DNA of 64,000 bases, from assembly GCA_949987565.1 (NCBI GenBank), contig OX465111.1, forward strand, positions 4,430,590 through 4,494,589, written 5' to 3'. Positions 12,706-25,206 of this stretch are shown piece by piece. The DNA is from Luidia sarsii. Taxonomy: Eukaryota > Echinodermata > Asteroidea > Paxillosida > Luidiidae. Numbering within the stretch: the stretch's first letter is position 1; each line of letters begins with the position of its first letter. The notes under the pieces are model-generated. The model ran no database searches. It was given only the letters and a program-made list of their open reading frames with translations, and was not told where the DNA came from. The translations under genes and the position numbers were made by a program.

Positions 12706-14340
12706 CCACCTAAGGGAGAGTGACATATCATTGGCATTGTCTATCAAAACATAATTTGTTTCGATCCCACCCTCCTCCCCCGTTTACTTGCCTGACCAGG
12801 CGGTCACACCCAGGTCAAGTACGTCACCACATACAGCCAACAGAAACGCATTACAGGTGATGCTTACTACGGGCCCTTACTGGAGGCAAGGAATGGCCAT
12901 ATGGACACGCTGTCAATGCCATGACGTCAAGACAAAACAGAAAGAACAAACCCTCCCCTAAACAAACAACTAAAGTCTGACAGCCAGTCCCCGTAAAGGT
13001 CACAGCAGTCGCAGTCGCGTAAATGTCAGCATTTCTCTCTCTCCTGTGATAGGAGGACGACACGAGACAGAGACAAGGCAGGCAGGGATGGATAGGGACA
13101 GACGCCCTCTCTCAACCGCGCGTGACCCGAACAATCGAACGCATTTTTCTGCCGGCCTGCGTAATAAGGGGACAATTGGGCGTGACGAATGACCAAGGAA
13201 ACGCTGAACATATCGGGCGACAAACACGAGTACGGGAGCGCTCCATTAGGATATACGTCGAGCTCAACTCACCGCATAACCGATCGTCTGGAAGTCTTAC
13301 ACCTCCACTGGGTGTGTAGGCCTAATGTAATTATGTACACTATCCAAAAAAAATACCGGGTAATATTTCACAAACATTTGACCAACGTTAGTCGATTTGT
13401 TTTTTGGTAGTGACGAAATATCAACTGGGTTCCCTTTCAGCATCAAACGGATTATATAGCTCTTTGCAAATTAGAATGGTTATAAATGAAGAGGGCGGGT
13501 ACACGTTCGATTAATCATAGGCCTAGCTGATGGATTGTACTGGTCAAGATCATTCACGAACATTCACGACATTTTTGACGAAACCAGAGCAAATGCTGGG
13601 CAAACATTTGGCCCAACACTTCCTTGCCAAGCGTTTTCACACTTTGATGTATGCGAAAAGGTGTATAGGCCTACATGTAGAAATACAAAACATCGGTCAG
13701 GTGTGGCACTTTTGTTTGCACCAAAATAAGAGAAGGGGACTGGCTTATCTCATCTGGTGGAGGAGGGAGGAATTGATCGATTATCGACCTGCTATCGATT
13801 ACTCCGCCGATGCGCTTGCGTAACGGCCTCGGTTAAGAATGAGAATGGATCCGGAAGAGTGCTGACTTCATGCTAAGTAGCCAGGAATGGTTACTGTCAA
13901 CATGGACGCGCCCAGAGTTTTGTATAAGCTTCTTGCATTATTTGTTGAAGTCTAGGGGTATCATACTTCAACAGTTCTGTTATGGAGGCCCCTGCGATAG
14001 CCTAACCTATAAGACTGAACGTAAAACTCTCCAACATTTTGTTTTTGGCACCGTTAAGGATCTGTGTAACGGTGTAAGGACTACATGTACATGTAGCTCT
14101 TTTATAAAAACAGAATGCTTGGAAACGAAGTGCAGGGATTGGTACATATTCATGAGATTTCCGACGGCCGAGTGACCACCAGTGCAACAAGCAAGCCGAC
14201 TGGAATAACACGCTAAGCCATGCCGTGCGCGCTGACCTCAATAACAAAAACAAAACACGTGTGGACACAAAATCCCTGCAATAATCGCGCCGTCCCGGGA
14301 TCGCGTCACGAACCCCTTTTTCACAAGAAAAACACCGCAT
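12706..14340. other. Intergenic DNA, no gene supported
   Basis: Contains three TAGGCCTA palindromes (13317, 13518, 13666). No coding signal is recognised. Confidence 0.55.
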
Positions 14341-14410
14341 GCGCTGGAACATTATAAAAGGCGTGGGGTCGCACCTCCACCGTGGTGGAGCCATATAATT
14401 CAGTACGTGG
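14341..14410 (+). promoter_or_regulatory. Candidate TATA-box core promoter
   Basis: TATAAAAGGCG begins at 14353, flanked by GC-rich sequence, with a 7-bp inverted repeat (CTCCACC...GGTGGAG) about 20 bp downstream. No convincing reading frame follows within 1 kb, so this may be a non-coding transcript start or chance. Confidence 0.2.
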
Positions 14411-17400
14411 GGTTTGGGTTTTCAGGCAGTGAACTTGGGTCGCGGGGAAGGAGGCACTTACATGGTATACCTACTTCTCAGTGCTGTGTAACGGAGAAGT
14501 CCTCTGCTGTGAGAATCATGCTGCGAGGAAATCTGTTCACGCTGAGCGCAACACTTAAGCCGTGCTAAACTAAAACCAGACGAGTACAAAATCGTTAGCA
14601 CCTTTTTCTTGCACTGCAATTTGGCGCGGTTACCAACCAGACGTTTCTTAGCTTTGAGCAGGCACGCGTCCACTCAGGAGTCAGACTATAGTCTGTCTGC
14701 GTTCGTGCATCGATTGGGTGTCTGTGCGTTCATCAACGCGTAATGAGGTTGTGCTGGCAAATGCCAAACCTTTTGCACCGCACGATTATTGTGGACACCC
14801 TTTCAAGGTCAATCGGAGGTCAATGCGTCGCGCTCGGTAACGTTAGAAGGTTAGGGGTTGCGAATAAAATATCTATACTCGTCCTGATTGTTTTCGACAA
14901 GTATTCCAATTCCCATGAGTCCACTCAAATGATTTGACTTTTCCTATAGGGTGCTTCAATTTGCCTTTGAGAGTAGACATCCAGGGCAAACCTTCATCTC
15001 CCCAGCCGCCGTATTTGAGGGAATCCCTTGGCTGTGTACAGTATTCATCTTTAGTCTAGTTCCTAGACGAACTGTTGAGTTGACTCACATCGCACGTGGA
15101 ATGCTCATTATGCACGTGCAGCTGCGAAGTACGTTTGATACATGCACAGACTGGTATTCGGCTTGGTATGCCCTGATGAAATGCGAATCATCTTCATCGC
15201 CCGTACGTGCCATCTATGGTGAAATCGCTTCAGAATGGCAGGCCTAAATGTCCACCGTGCGTATCGACTGAAACCCAGCCGGCTTGTACACTGCATCCAC
15301 ATACCACGAAAGCCGCTTCTTTGCGATAGGGGATTCAGAATATCAAAAACTGCGCACATTCACCCTTCAACAAGAAACTGGTGCTCTATTTGTTTAAGAA
15401 CGAGCATTTCTTAAATGTCAAAGTGTATGACAATCCCATGCCTATAGACTACATCTCTAGCCTATGGCGGTAAACATTGAACATTTATGTGCGCTGCTGT
15501 CATTAGCGACTTTGGAAATGGCGGCCGGCAAGATATCAAACGCTCAACAAGAAAACACAATGACACTGGTCTATCGGATATAACGCGGCCACTCCAAAAG
15601 GCAGAGATGAAACAAAACAGAATGAGGACTTAAACCGCGAGCCGACACAACCTCGTGAAGACGTTATCCCCCCGTCAGCCATGTTGACTTTAGGTGCAAA
15701 GCTCTTAAGTGCAGTAGTTTGTCTTACGGCGCGAATCACTTAGAGCGTGTTCGGGGTTCGGGCACAGGGTTAATCAAGGTAATTACGCATCCCCAATGCT
15801 TCGCCCGCCAGCGAGCCAGTAAGCCAGCAAGCCGACATGTCAGTGTGCCTGCATGTATCTAACAGAGTGTACATAAGAACGAGACTTCCTCTTAAAAAGA
15901 TAACACCCCTCCCCCCCGCGAAGAGGGCTAATTATCAGGCGAGTTCTGCGGCAATCAATCGATGGGACCCGGACGACAAAAACGCAGAGGTTTTAAACGC
16001 ATCCGTTTATGGCGGTGCGGGCCGCTGTCTCACGCAAACCGGCATCCGCGGAAAGTCCACATGACCAGGGGAGGAAACGATACGACTTAGTGCCATTTCA
16101 TTGCATTATATGTAGTTCATTTGTTTGATTCTACCAAGCGGGGGTTGAGGGCACTATTACATGTATATAGATCCAGTCGTGAAATATTGAACGTCGCCGT
16201 GAATTCGAGGCAGTGAACGTAGGGCGTCATTACCACCAGTACCCGCCTCGGGTGGCATTCCCAATCTTACCTCAGACGCAACTTGAAATCACACTGTTCT
16301 AAATCGAGACTGTGCTTAGAAATCGATCGACGTAAACATATTTTGCTCTTGGCTCATTTGAGATTTCCTTACCTTCAGAGGTGTGTCACCAACCTAGGGC
16401 TATAGCAGTCTGGTATCCCTTCCCATGGAAATGGCAAACTGGCTTTGCACACCGTATGGTATTCAGGGGGAGACGACAAAGTTGGCCACAACGCAATCAC
16501 GAAATATTCCCAGCTTGTGTATCAGTCAACAAGCCAGCCTCGCACATATCAATTTAGCAGCGGCACAATGGTACCCGTTACACAATCAGCAATTAAACGC
16601 ACCGACAGAGCTAAGCGGCACGCTTTCGCCGTTCAAACACGAATCAACCATCCACTTAGTGGCGGGAACCAGTCAATCAACAGACAAATCTTGCAAAGGG
16701 CATTACAAAAGACGCATGAAAACCCCCGTGAAGGGACCAACGCTCTACGGGATCAACACCTGGCTTCAATCAGCTGAGATGTCACGACAGAGTCTGCATG
16801 AACAAAATAAAACAGAGACCCCTATGAAAAAAATCGACCCCACGACTAAAAGCGATCAGGCCCGTTATTTCCATCAACTGCAAACAGAGTGTCCCCTAAC
16901 CAGCCCTGCATAAACACAAGATGCCAGTGCCGCGTGTCTCCCCCGATGATATACCGTAGCAAGTTGCCCAAAACGCCAGCGTGCCGGTCCTCGGACCAGC
17001 CGGGAGGATCGCGAACGCTTGTTAGGGCCGCGATGAGGGAGCGGTATTCCCCGGTGCGCGGGGAAGACAAGCAGCAGGTTCCCAATGGCGGCGAGCAGAC
17101 GTCCCATCGACTTCGCCAACGCAGCACCAACAGCATCATCAACCATCATCAAACATCCTCACCATCATCGACCCTCGGTGAGACACTGGATAAGTACAAT
17201 GACAGCTGGGGAGATAGCTTGACAACCCCCCCCCCCTCCCAGCATCCAGGGAATCGCAAGGAGAATCAATCTTGCAAATTCCCCTCCCCCTTGACCTGGG
17301 ACAGGTCACGCACGACATTTCATAGAAAGGTCTTTCTCCCTCGGTGCCTCATCTTCCACAACCCTTACCCCTAAAAAGTGGGATGCCCTGCCCGTTCCCT

Positions 17401-18000
17401 TCCCCCGTCCATCCGGCAGACGGCCGGACAGACGGATCTGATGTCCGTCGGGTTGTTGAGCTTTAACGACTTACGGTCCGTAAATCGACAGGGGCCCTGG
17501 GGCCGAGACCCTGGGGATTAGTCCCCGGCACGCGAGCGCCCGTCCCTCCCAGGGTCAGGATTCCGCAACGCTGCCGAGGAGGAGCAATGATATCTAACCC
17601 AAAGCGGAATTGATGGAAAGTTGGTCTGTTGTGACACAAGCAATGCTTCATGGGAACTGGTGGAATGGGGGAACTCCTGGCTCTCCCCGTCAAGTGAGAA
17701 TCGTGCATGCTTGACGAGGAGAAAATGTCCAATTACGCCTTCTCCGGCCAACTGGGGGAATGACGTCATCAGCCCCGTAATGTGGCAAATCCTAATGACG
17801 CGTTAGATGTTAATCAATCAAGATATGGCTTTCAATCATTTCCCCACGACAAAGCGATAAAAACCTCGATGTGGACCGACGATGCACGCAGACATTGAAT
17901 CGAGCGCAATGTATCGAGTTCTGTACTGATTTGGAAAAAAAGAGAGAAGATTCCCGGCTTAGAATATATCAAACAGACAGCTGTTTCATCTCCGTCGTCA
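14411..18000. other. Intergenic DNA, CpG-rich around 16.8-17.2 kb
   Basis: Several overlapping frames of 90-162 codons exist on both strands at 16425-17374. None has a recognisable domain and none shows a start or splice context that favours it over the others. A poly-C run lies at 17227-17237. Confidence 0.5.
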
Positions 18001-18236
18001 TCAACGTCAACCTCCTCTCCCTCCTTGTCCTCTTCCTCTTCCTAGTCCTCTTCCTCTTCCTCCTCTTCTTCCTCTTCGTCTTCCTCCTCTACCCCCTCTT
18101 CCTCTTTCTCATCCTAGCTCTTCCTCTTCCTCCTCTTCTTCGTCCTCCTCATCTTCCTCCCCTTCCTCTTCCCCTTCCTCTTCCTCGCCCTCTTCCTCGC
18201 CCTCTTCCTCTTCTTCCTCCTCTTCCTCCCCCCTAT
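18000..18236 (+). repeat. CTTCCTCTT polypyrimidine minisatellite
   Basis: Plus strand is nearly pure C and T, made of CTTCCTCTTCCT and CCTCCTCTT units. A 140-codon frame crossing it (Leu/Phe/Pro) is an artefact. Confidence 0.95.
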
Positions 18237-21200
18237 GATCCTCAACACCACCACAATCCATACCACCACTATAATTTTAGAGGCAGACAATGAGACGACC
18301 TCAGTTTTAAATGGGTGGTATATGGGGGCTCCTCAAACGCATCTCTTCGTCCCTTTGAACCCAGCGTATATATTCAACGTACGCAACACCGGTCACATTT
18401 CCAGCATCATGCATAAGTCATTTCTTGTGTGTCGGGCACGTCTGAGCTGTGCACTACCATTTTCTCAACGACGTTTAACCAAATCGAATTACTGCAGCCG
18501 TGCGTGAGAGTGTAATTGCATCTAGCATTGAGAGTTGCAAGACAAACTGTCGCTTGCTCTATTTAGGTTGTCCAAGGCTCTTCTCTTTCAATAACCCGCA
18601 GCGAACAATGCGCAAGATAAAAGGCAAGTGAAGAGCATATGGGGAGACCATCTCTTCCACTGATGCGCCTCGTGTCATCAGCAGATCCCCCAGAAAAACA
18701 ACATGGTTTTAACATTGTTCTTAAAAAACAACTGAGTTTTTCTATCAAATGACCTTTCACACCTGGTCAAGCACAGCATGAGTAGCGCACTCATTTGGTG
18801 TCGCGAGCTCGCTTGAAGTGATACGATTCAGAGGCAAGTGGCGAGCTAACCGCTTCAAGCACTTCACCATCCTGGCTGGTGACGACCACTAGTCACTCAT
18901 CGAAACGTCGAGAGGAGAACCACGCGATTGCCTAAGACACAGCGTGGCAGAAAACAATATCCTAGTTCCCGCCAAAAAACCGCTTCCGTGGCCTAAGCCA
19001 TCCTGAAATCATTTGTAAATGACCCAACTTCTCGAGTTGGCATCTTCTAGATACCTCTTTTCATGTGTATAAAGACTAAGATATGCATGTGCATAACAAA
19101 AAAATCCTCTGACATCGACCAATCCCTATTGGAAGGTCAATGCAACTGAATCAAAGCATGGGAATTACGTCGCAAATCGGGTGAGGTTGTACGGAAACTC
19201 GACAAAAACCCACCAAACAGGCTATGAGTCCAAACATTATCGGACAGTGAAAGCCCAACGGTTGGCAAAGGGAATCATAAACTCCCCACATTTCTGGTAC
19301 AAAATGGTTGAGGGTGTAGCAAACAATTTTGCACAGTAAAAGCCCCCGTGTGAACCGCACGACAACTGCGCCTGCCTATACATTGTTCCGGTACACCATG
19401 CACATTTTGAAGCTGATATTTTCTTTGAATCTTGATACGTTCAGTGGGGGAGAGGGCCTAGGAGAAGACTGGGTGGGCTGCGTGTGCCTTTTGTACCACA
19501 GTCGACACCAGACAACAGAAATATTAGCGCATAGTAGGCTTAGGCTTATTTCATGTGAATTGTAAGGACTGCACAATGAGTTGGGGACAGGCCACACATC
19601 ATACATGTAAAGCATGTCTGTAAAAATAAACTCATACAAAAGGTACCCTAATACCAGTAGCTCTATACATGTTTTGTTGGACTGGATGACCTGAGAGCAA
19701 ACTGTGTGACGATTGATCAGGGTCTGACTATGTAGAGCTACCACGCGTGCTACCACCTTCGATTTTGCACAATCATCGCACTGTTCGTTTTTTATGGATC
19801 TCTTCCTCTCTCTCTCTCTCTCAAAAAGTTTGCTTTCCCGCGTACAGACGATACGGAAACATGACTTGAATGTTGAACATGGGTCAGGGGGACCGAATAA
19901 TGATGACTAAATTTTGTTTTTTGGCAGGGCGCCCGTTTCAAAGAAAAGCCGAGGTTATACCATTGCACGTGCCAGAACCACTGCGAAAGATCCCAAAGAG
20001 TAAAATGGGTTAACCGTTAACGTAATATAAGTTTCCATGTTAACCTCCACAATGCACACAGAAATGACTGCTATAACCATGGCACACAGCTGAATAAGCT
20101 GACCTCGAGTGGTGGCACAACTCGACCCCCCCCCCACCACCACTACCCCGGTGTGTAAGCCACAGTGACTTGGTATTTTATTCAGTGCATACCGCACCCT
20201 ATATATATCCCTAGCTAAATTGAACTACAATAGGCCTATTCATGGCCAACAACAGATCACAAACTTTTGACTTCAGTTATTAAGAATTAGTGTAGTCGTA
20301 GAGATGGGATGTTACAGAGGAACCCACTGGGTTTGCTACCACTGTGTTTACTTCGATGTAAATTATTATTGAGAAAAGAGTGGCTTGGGATGAAGTCGGT
20401 CACGTTATGAAAAGGTCACCGACGAACAAAATGTCGCCCACTCAAGTAAGCTTGACAAAAGGGTTGACAGTTCCGTATGCGGGTTCGGAGAAAGTATTGA
20501 GGCTATGGTTTGGTGTCAAGTGTGGGTGGTTGCTCGGGCTGATGTTGTCGTGGCTATTGCTGTCCCGTTGTCCTTGCTGCATCTGTTTTCGTACAAAGGT
20601 ATTAATTATTATAGACGTCGTTGTGTTGCTTCCAATACAGTGCCTGATAACACAGTTGTTGCTGTCGGTACTAGCATAGGAGGCGGACATCTACAGAGGT
20701 CTATGACTCGAATCCTATCGACTTCTATTCGTCGTGATTCCTAAAAATCGTCCAGGATCCTACAGGATCCCCTCGGCGAGAAACTGGGCGCCATTGAGAC
20801 CTGTGAGAAGAGCTGCTCGTCAACAACGAAGTCTTTCGAGGCTTCCCGGCTCCCCGAGCAACTTCTGGCAATCGATTAACTCCCGCAAAACTTCGTGTGG
20901 TATCCAGCGCATCCCGGCGCTAATCAATTATTCACATTCAGCCATCCATCGATCGCCAAGAATGACACCGAAATCCCATGACGCATCGCCATCATTGCAC
21001 AAAATTAACATGCACGTGAAAATCCTGGCTACAGTGGTTACAGTTTAAGTCATCCAAGGGAGGATTTCTCAGAAGCATCCACGCTGATGTTAACTATACC
21101 GGTATCATTCCAATCAAACGAACGCCATGGCAGCCGCGCGCTATCAATGTACATTAGTCTGGTGCCACATTGGACTTGCGCTCTAATTGAGCCAACACCT

Positions 21201-21664
21201 TCTGGGTTTCTTCCCCTTCAGTAACAAACAAACTCAGGTCGCTCAATCCATGATGTGGGTTTCCGGTTCTCCATTTTGCTTTTACAATGACTTTGATATA
21301 GGGAGATATATTCATGCCTCATCGGATCTTGTTTGCATTTCACCAGTTGCAATGATATTACGTGTGGCCAAGGCCGCCGGGCTTGACCGTGCATTCCTGG
21401 AAGCTGGGAAAGTGCAAGTATTTTCTGCGTGGATCAGTAGCATGTTTTCTCAGTCGATCCCACAACATTCTGCATAGGCCTATTGCATTACATTCACACT
21501 GAGCTGCCCTTTGATTTAGAGTTGAGGTGAGTTACAAAGCCAGTCTCCATTGATTAATGCAAGGCGTGATTCTCAACTGGGCACCGGTAATTCGACCCCG
21601 AGGCCCTGCATCACTGATATCAATTTACTTTGAAACAGCGGTCGGTGGGTTTAAAATCACATCA
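18237..21664. other. Intergenic DNA, no gene supported
   Basis: Contains a short CT microsatellite at 19803-19822, a CCCCCCCCC run near 20127 and two TAGGCCTA palindromes (20231, 21475). Nothing else is recognisable. Confidence 0.55.
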
Positions 21665-21915
21665 GTTCGGTGCAGTGATGATGGTTGGGTCAATTGGGTT
21701 TGTCGGGAACGTGGGCGCGGTGTGTTGGCTGGATGACTGCTTGTTCGGTCATGGTCATGGTCGGTTGGTCAATCGGGGTCAAGTCATGGGTTGGTTTGTC
21801 AATAACACGGGAGTGGGATGCACGGATGATGAGTGACTTTGTCTGGTGGTCATTGGGCCAAACTTTGGTTGATTGGTTGGATGGTTTGGCTGGCTTGCTG
21901 CTCAATCAATGAATC
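21665..21915 (+). repeat. Degenerate GGTTGG/GGTCA-type repeat
   Basis: Loose repetition of GGTTGGTCAAT, TGGGTTGGTTTG and TTGATTGGTTGGATGG units; too diverged to define a period. Confidence 0.5.
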
Positions 21916-23500
21916 AATCAGTCAATGACAAAAAATTTTATAATTTCACAGGGTCTCTTACACACACCGGGCTCGCGAGCCTCTGCCCGCGGGGAGTGAA
22001 AACGCAAGGCACCCCACAGAGAACCGTCTGCCCCCTCGGCACGGCGTGATGACAGCCATCTATAAGTTAGTACAACCCGCGCTCTTCCCCATCGTTTAAG
22101 CACACGTGCTCAAATCGCCAACTTTCACCAACTATCTTGTGGTTAATAATAGCTTTCCAAGTGTGCACATTCGAACGATTATTTTCCTTCTGGGAGGACG
22201 TGGGGATGGTGGTGGGCTAATATTGCAAGTCTCGTAGTTTGACTGGGGGTTTGCTTGGGAAAACCGTATGGCTCCGTGCGCGAATTATGAGTTCGCCCAG
22301 TCGAGAGCAATCTACCCCTGGCTGGGGTAACCGACCGTGTTGTGACCGACGCAATAATACCCATTTTCCTTCCCCCTATATTTGATATTTTTAAGATTGC
22401 CTATAAATAACAAGTGTCTGAAATTGCTTGGGCGTTCGTTGTTCCTCATGTCGTTTCTCCTTTTTTTAATGCCCTTTTCACCTGCGGCGATGTGGCGGTA
22501 TTGCGGCAGAGCTGGGTTCACATAGTTCACATGGTTTCTAGCCCTCCCCCCATCTCCCTACAATCAATACCGACTAAGGTTCTCACACGACAAAAGGCCT
22601 GCCGTTTGTTTGCTACAGCGACGCGAGGCATTACACGCTGGGTGGCGACTAATGGTAAATGCACGCTACCGCGCTCAACACGTTGCTAGTGTACACCCAG
22701 GCGCGGCGAATGGCCAACCCCGATGCCCATTCAACGACACCCAGATTGATCGAAAGAGAGAGCGAGAGACAGGGAAAAAACTTCGAAAGAGAAGGAATAG
22801 AAACCTTACCCGCCATCTTGGTGTTGGTGTAGACTCGTCTCGAGGAGTTGTCAGTCGCGGGCGGACATGTGTGAGGGGGATTGGTGGTGGAGAGGTATAA
22901 CAAATTTATAGCATTTCCCGGCGGCCGTCTGGGTTGGTATATACACGAAGCAGACGATGTCCGCGCTTGGCAATGTTTCAGACTGCGTAGCGCACCACCC
23001 TGCAGACTGTACACGGGCACGGACGGGTGCGCTGTGTGCGTGCAACTACACAAAAAAACCCAGTGTACTGCGCTTGATGCTTGAGCGAGCGTGGGGGTTG
23101 TTGTGGCATAGGTGTGGGAGGGGAGACGGGTCAGTGCACAGGCACAGCCGCTTCAGACGTGCCGATGCCAGACTAGCAGAGACGAAGGAACCGCTGGTCG
23201 CACCGGCGCGGCGGCTCTAGCGTCTGCCTAATATAGTCGGTGCGGCGCTGGCGGTTGACTTTTCGTTACATTGGCTCGATTGAATGCGGTAACTGATGAA
23301 GAATTGATCGATTGGGAAGACAATCCTGGTGAACTGGCCCGCGAAAATCTCTGATGAGTTCACGTTGTTGTCTTTTTCTTTTTACCGAATCATTATATAG
23401 CCTGCTTTTCTGTGAATTGGTGTATTTTTTAAACAAAATTCTGTAACGATGTTAGTGGGTTTTTTGGTTTTGGGCTCAGGTAGGGTTTGAGTTGGTTAGG
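21916..23500. other. Intergenic DNA with a YY1-like site
   Basis: No gene is supported. The sequence CCGCCATCTT at 22811-22820 is a perfect YY1-type core on the minus strand, in CpG-rich DNA (22.6-23.2 kb) that could be a promoter region. Confidence 0.4.
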
Positions 23501-23905
23501 CTGTTCATTGGTTGGTAAGTTGGTTGGCTGATTGCTTGGCCGATTGATTGGATTGGATTGGGTTGGGTCGGATTGTGTTGAGATGGGTTGGGTTAGGTTG
23601 GGATGGGTTGGATTGGGATGGGTTGGGTAAGGTCGGGATGGGTTGGGTTAGGTTGGGTTAGGTTGGGATGGGTTGAGGTTAGGCTGGGTGGGATGGGTTG
23701 GGTTAGGTTGGGATGGGATGGGGTGGGATGGGTTGGGTAAGGTCGGGATGGGTTGGGTTGGCTTGGGTTAGGTTGGGATGGGTTGAGGTTAGGTTGGGTG
23801 GGATGGGTTGGGTTAGGTTGGGGTGGGATGGGGTGGATTGGGTTGGGTTAGCTTTGGGGTGCGGTTGGGTTGGGATGGGTTAGGATGGGTTGGGTTGAAC
23901 TATTG
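23500..23905 (+). repeat. G-rich TTGGG/TTAGG array with 110-bp higher-order period
   Basis: The plus strand is built from GGGTTGGGTTAGGTTGGGAT-type units. GGTTGAGGTTAGG occurs at 23671 and 23781, and GGTTGGGTAAGGTCGGGATG at 23621 and 23731, both exactly 110 bp apart. Many runs of three or four G make G-quadruplex formation plausible. The units resemble but do not equal the TTAGGG telomere repeat. Confidence 0.93.
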
Positions 23906-24495
23906 GGTAAATCGTTGGTTCGCTGATGGGTAAATCGGTACATTGGTCCCTCTGTCAGTCGTTGGACAAGTTTTATGAATGCATTTGGCTGGTTGGCTGA
24001 CTGGCTAACTGTCTGCTCTCCCCAAACAACCCCGCCATATATGATCACCGAGGACAGGCAAGAATTCACATCTGTGCCTGCTTATCAGCTTTATCGCCCC
24101 GATCGTTTCATCGAGGGGCACACCTACAGCCCTGGCCAGATGACACCTGTTCCGAACCCACGCCGTCCAAATCCCCCTTTAACAGGCGGGGATTTTGGCG
24201 GTGTCAGTGGTATCATCCCCGACAATCACCATCATCACCACCATGACCCCACCATCATCATACACCTCAATTCATCCTCAACATAAACCACCAATTGCGA
24301 CAGTTTCCCACCGTATAAATGAACGCAAACATTCACGGGGGCTGTGAAGAGCACTTGCTTGTCATCGTCAGTCATCTGCACCGGGGACATGACAGCGTTC
24401 CCAGGGCCGCGTGGACAGCCTCAACCCTGCCCGATGCTCTGCACTCGGGCGACCCCGGTCCCAGTCCGACGTCACGCTGGGCGACCGAGGTATGG
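23906..24495. other. Intergenic DNA, no gene supported
   Basis: A 103-codon plus frame at 23975-24286 ends in a His run and has no recognisable domain. A short CAT/CAC repeat lies at 24229-24265. Confidence 0.45.
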
Positions 24496-24499
24496 GTCT

Positions 24500-24565
24500 A
24501 ATTGATTGCCTGAATTACGTGAATCAACCCTGGGCGTGTCCGTCTTCCAGTGCAACGTACGCAAC
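24500..24565 (-). repeat. Dispersed repeat segment shared with 29.15-29.25 kb
   Basis: On the minus strand GTTGCACTGGAAGACGGACA is followed by GCCC, GGGTTGATTCACGTAATTCA. The segment at 29150-29215 reads GGAAGACAGACAAGCCC, GGGGTCGACTCCCAC and AATTCA. Both lie next to a GA-rich array on the same side, so they look like two copies of one element. The GGGTCGACTCCC part resembles a tRNA B box. Confidence 0.5.
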
Positions 24566-25020
24566 GCAAACAGAGAGAGTGACAAAGAGATGGGGAGAAG
24601 CGGGGGGAGAGGTAGAGAGATGGGGGACAGATAGACAGACATACAGAAATAGAAAAAGAGGCAGAAATAAAGAGAAATTGGGAAGAGAGGGTTGATACAA
24701 ACAGAGAAAGGCAAACAGAGACAAACAGTGAGAGGCCGAGACAGATAGAGACAAATACACCGAGAGAGACAGGCAGACAGAGGCAGATATTGAGAGCCAG
24801 AGACCGATAGATGCAAAGACAACGAGAGAGAGAGAGGTAGAGGTAGACAGAGACGGATATTGAGAGGCAGAGACCGATAGATGCAAAGACAACGAGAGAG
24901 AGAGGCAGATGGAGACAGATATTGAGAGGAAGAGACCGATAGAGACAAATACATCCCGAGAGACATAGAGAGAGATAGGCAGACAGAGACATATATATTG
25001 AGAGGCAGAGACAGAAACAT
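24566..25020 (+). repeat. GA/GACA-rich minisatellite with units of 62-76 bp
   Basis: The block GATATTGAGAGGCAGAGACC with a following GATAGATGCAAAGACAACG recurs: GATATTGAG starts at 24786, 24856 and 24918, with a diverged copy near 24994. Minus-strand frames of 160-180 codons across it are artefacts. Confidence 0.9.
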
Positions 25021-25029
25021 ACATGCCCT

Positions 25030-25206
25030 GATGCAGACAGAGGAGGACCTTGACTTAGAGCGTTAAGGTCACAGACAACCTCCGTGTTATCTTATAATTA
25101 ATTCACAGACCGAAGAATAATCAACAGAACCGGTATTTGAACCCAAGACACTGGGATCCGATAAGGCATCCATGAGCCCCTCGTAACCAGCCATGAGGGG
25201 TGCTCT
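25030..25206 (-). mobile_element. tRNA-like SINE head adjoining the GA-rich array
   Basis: On the minus strand ATGGCTGGTTACGAGGGG resembles an A box and GGGTTCAAATACC a B box about 45 bp further on. A body of roughly 100 bp then leads into the TCTGTC-rich array. The order (tRNA-like head, body, pyrimidine tail) is that of a tRNA-derived SINE, but the boxes are degenerate. Confidence 0.4.

Noticed and set aside
16425..17374. Two overlapping plus frames (162 and 161 codons) and two minus frames near 100 codons
   Set aside because: No recognisable domain or motif, and four frames compete over the same bases in GC-rich DNA. Kept only as unexplained sequence.
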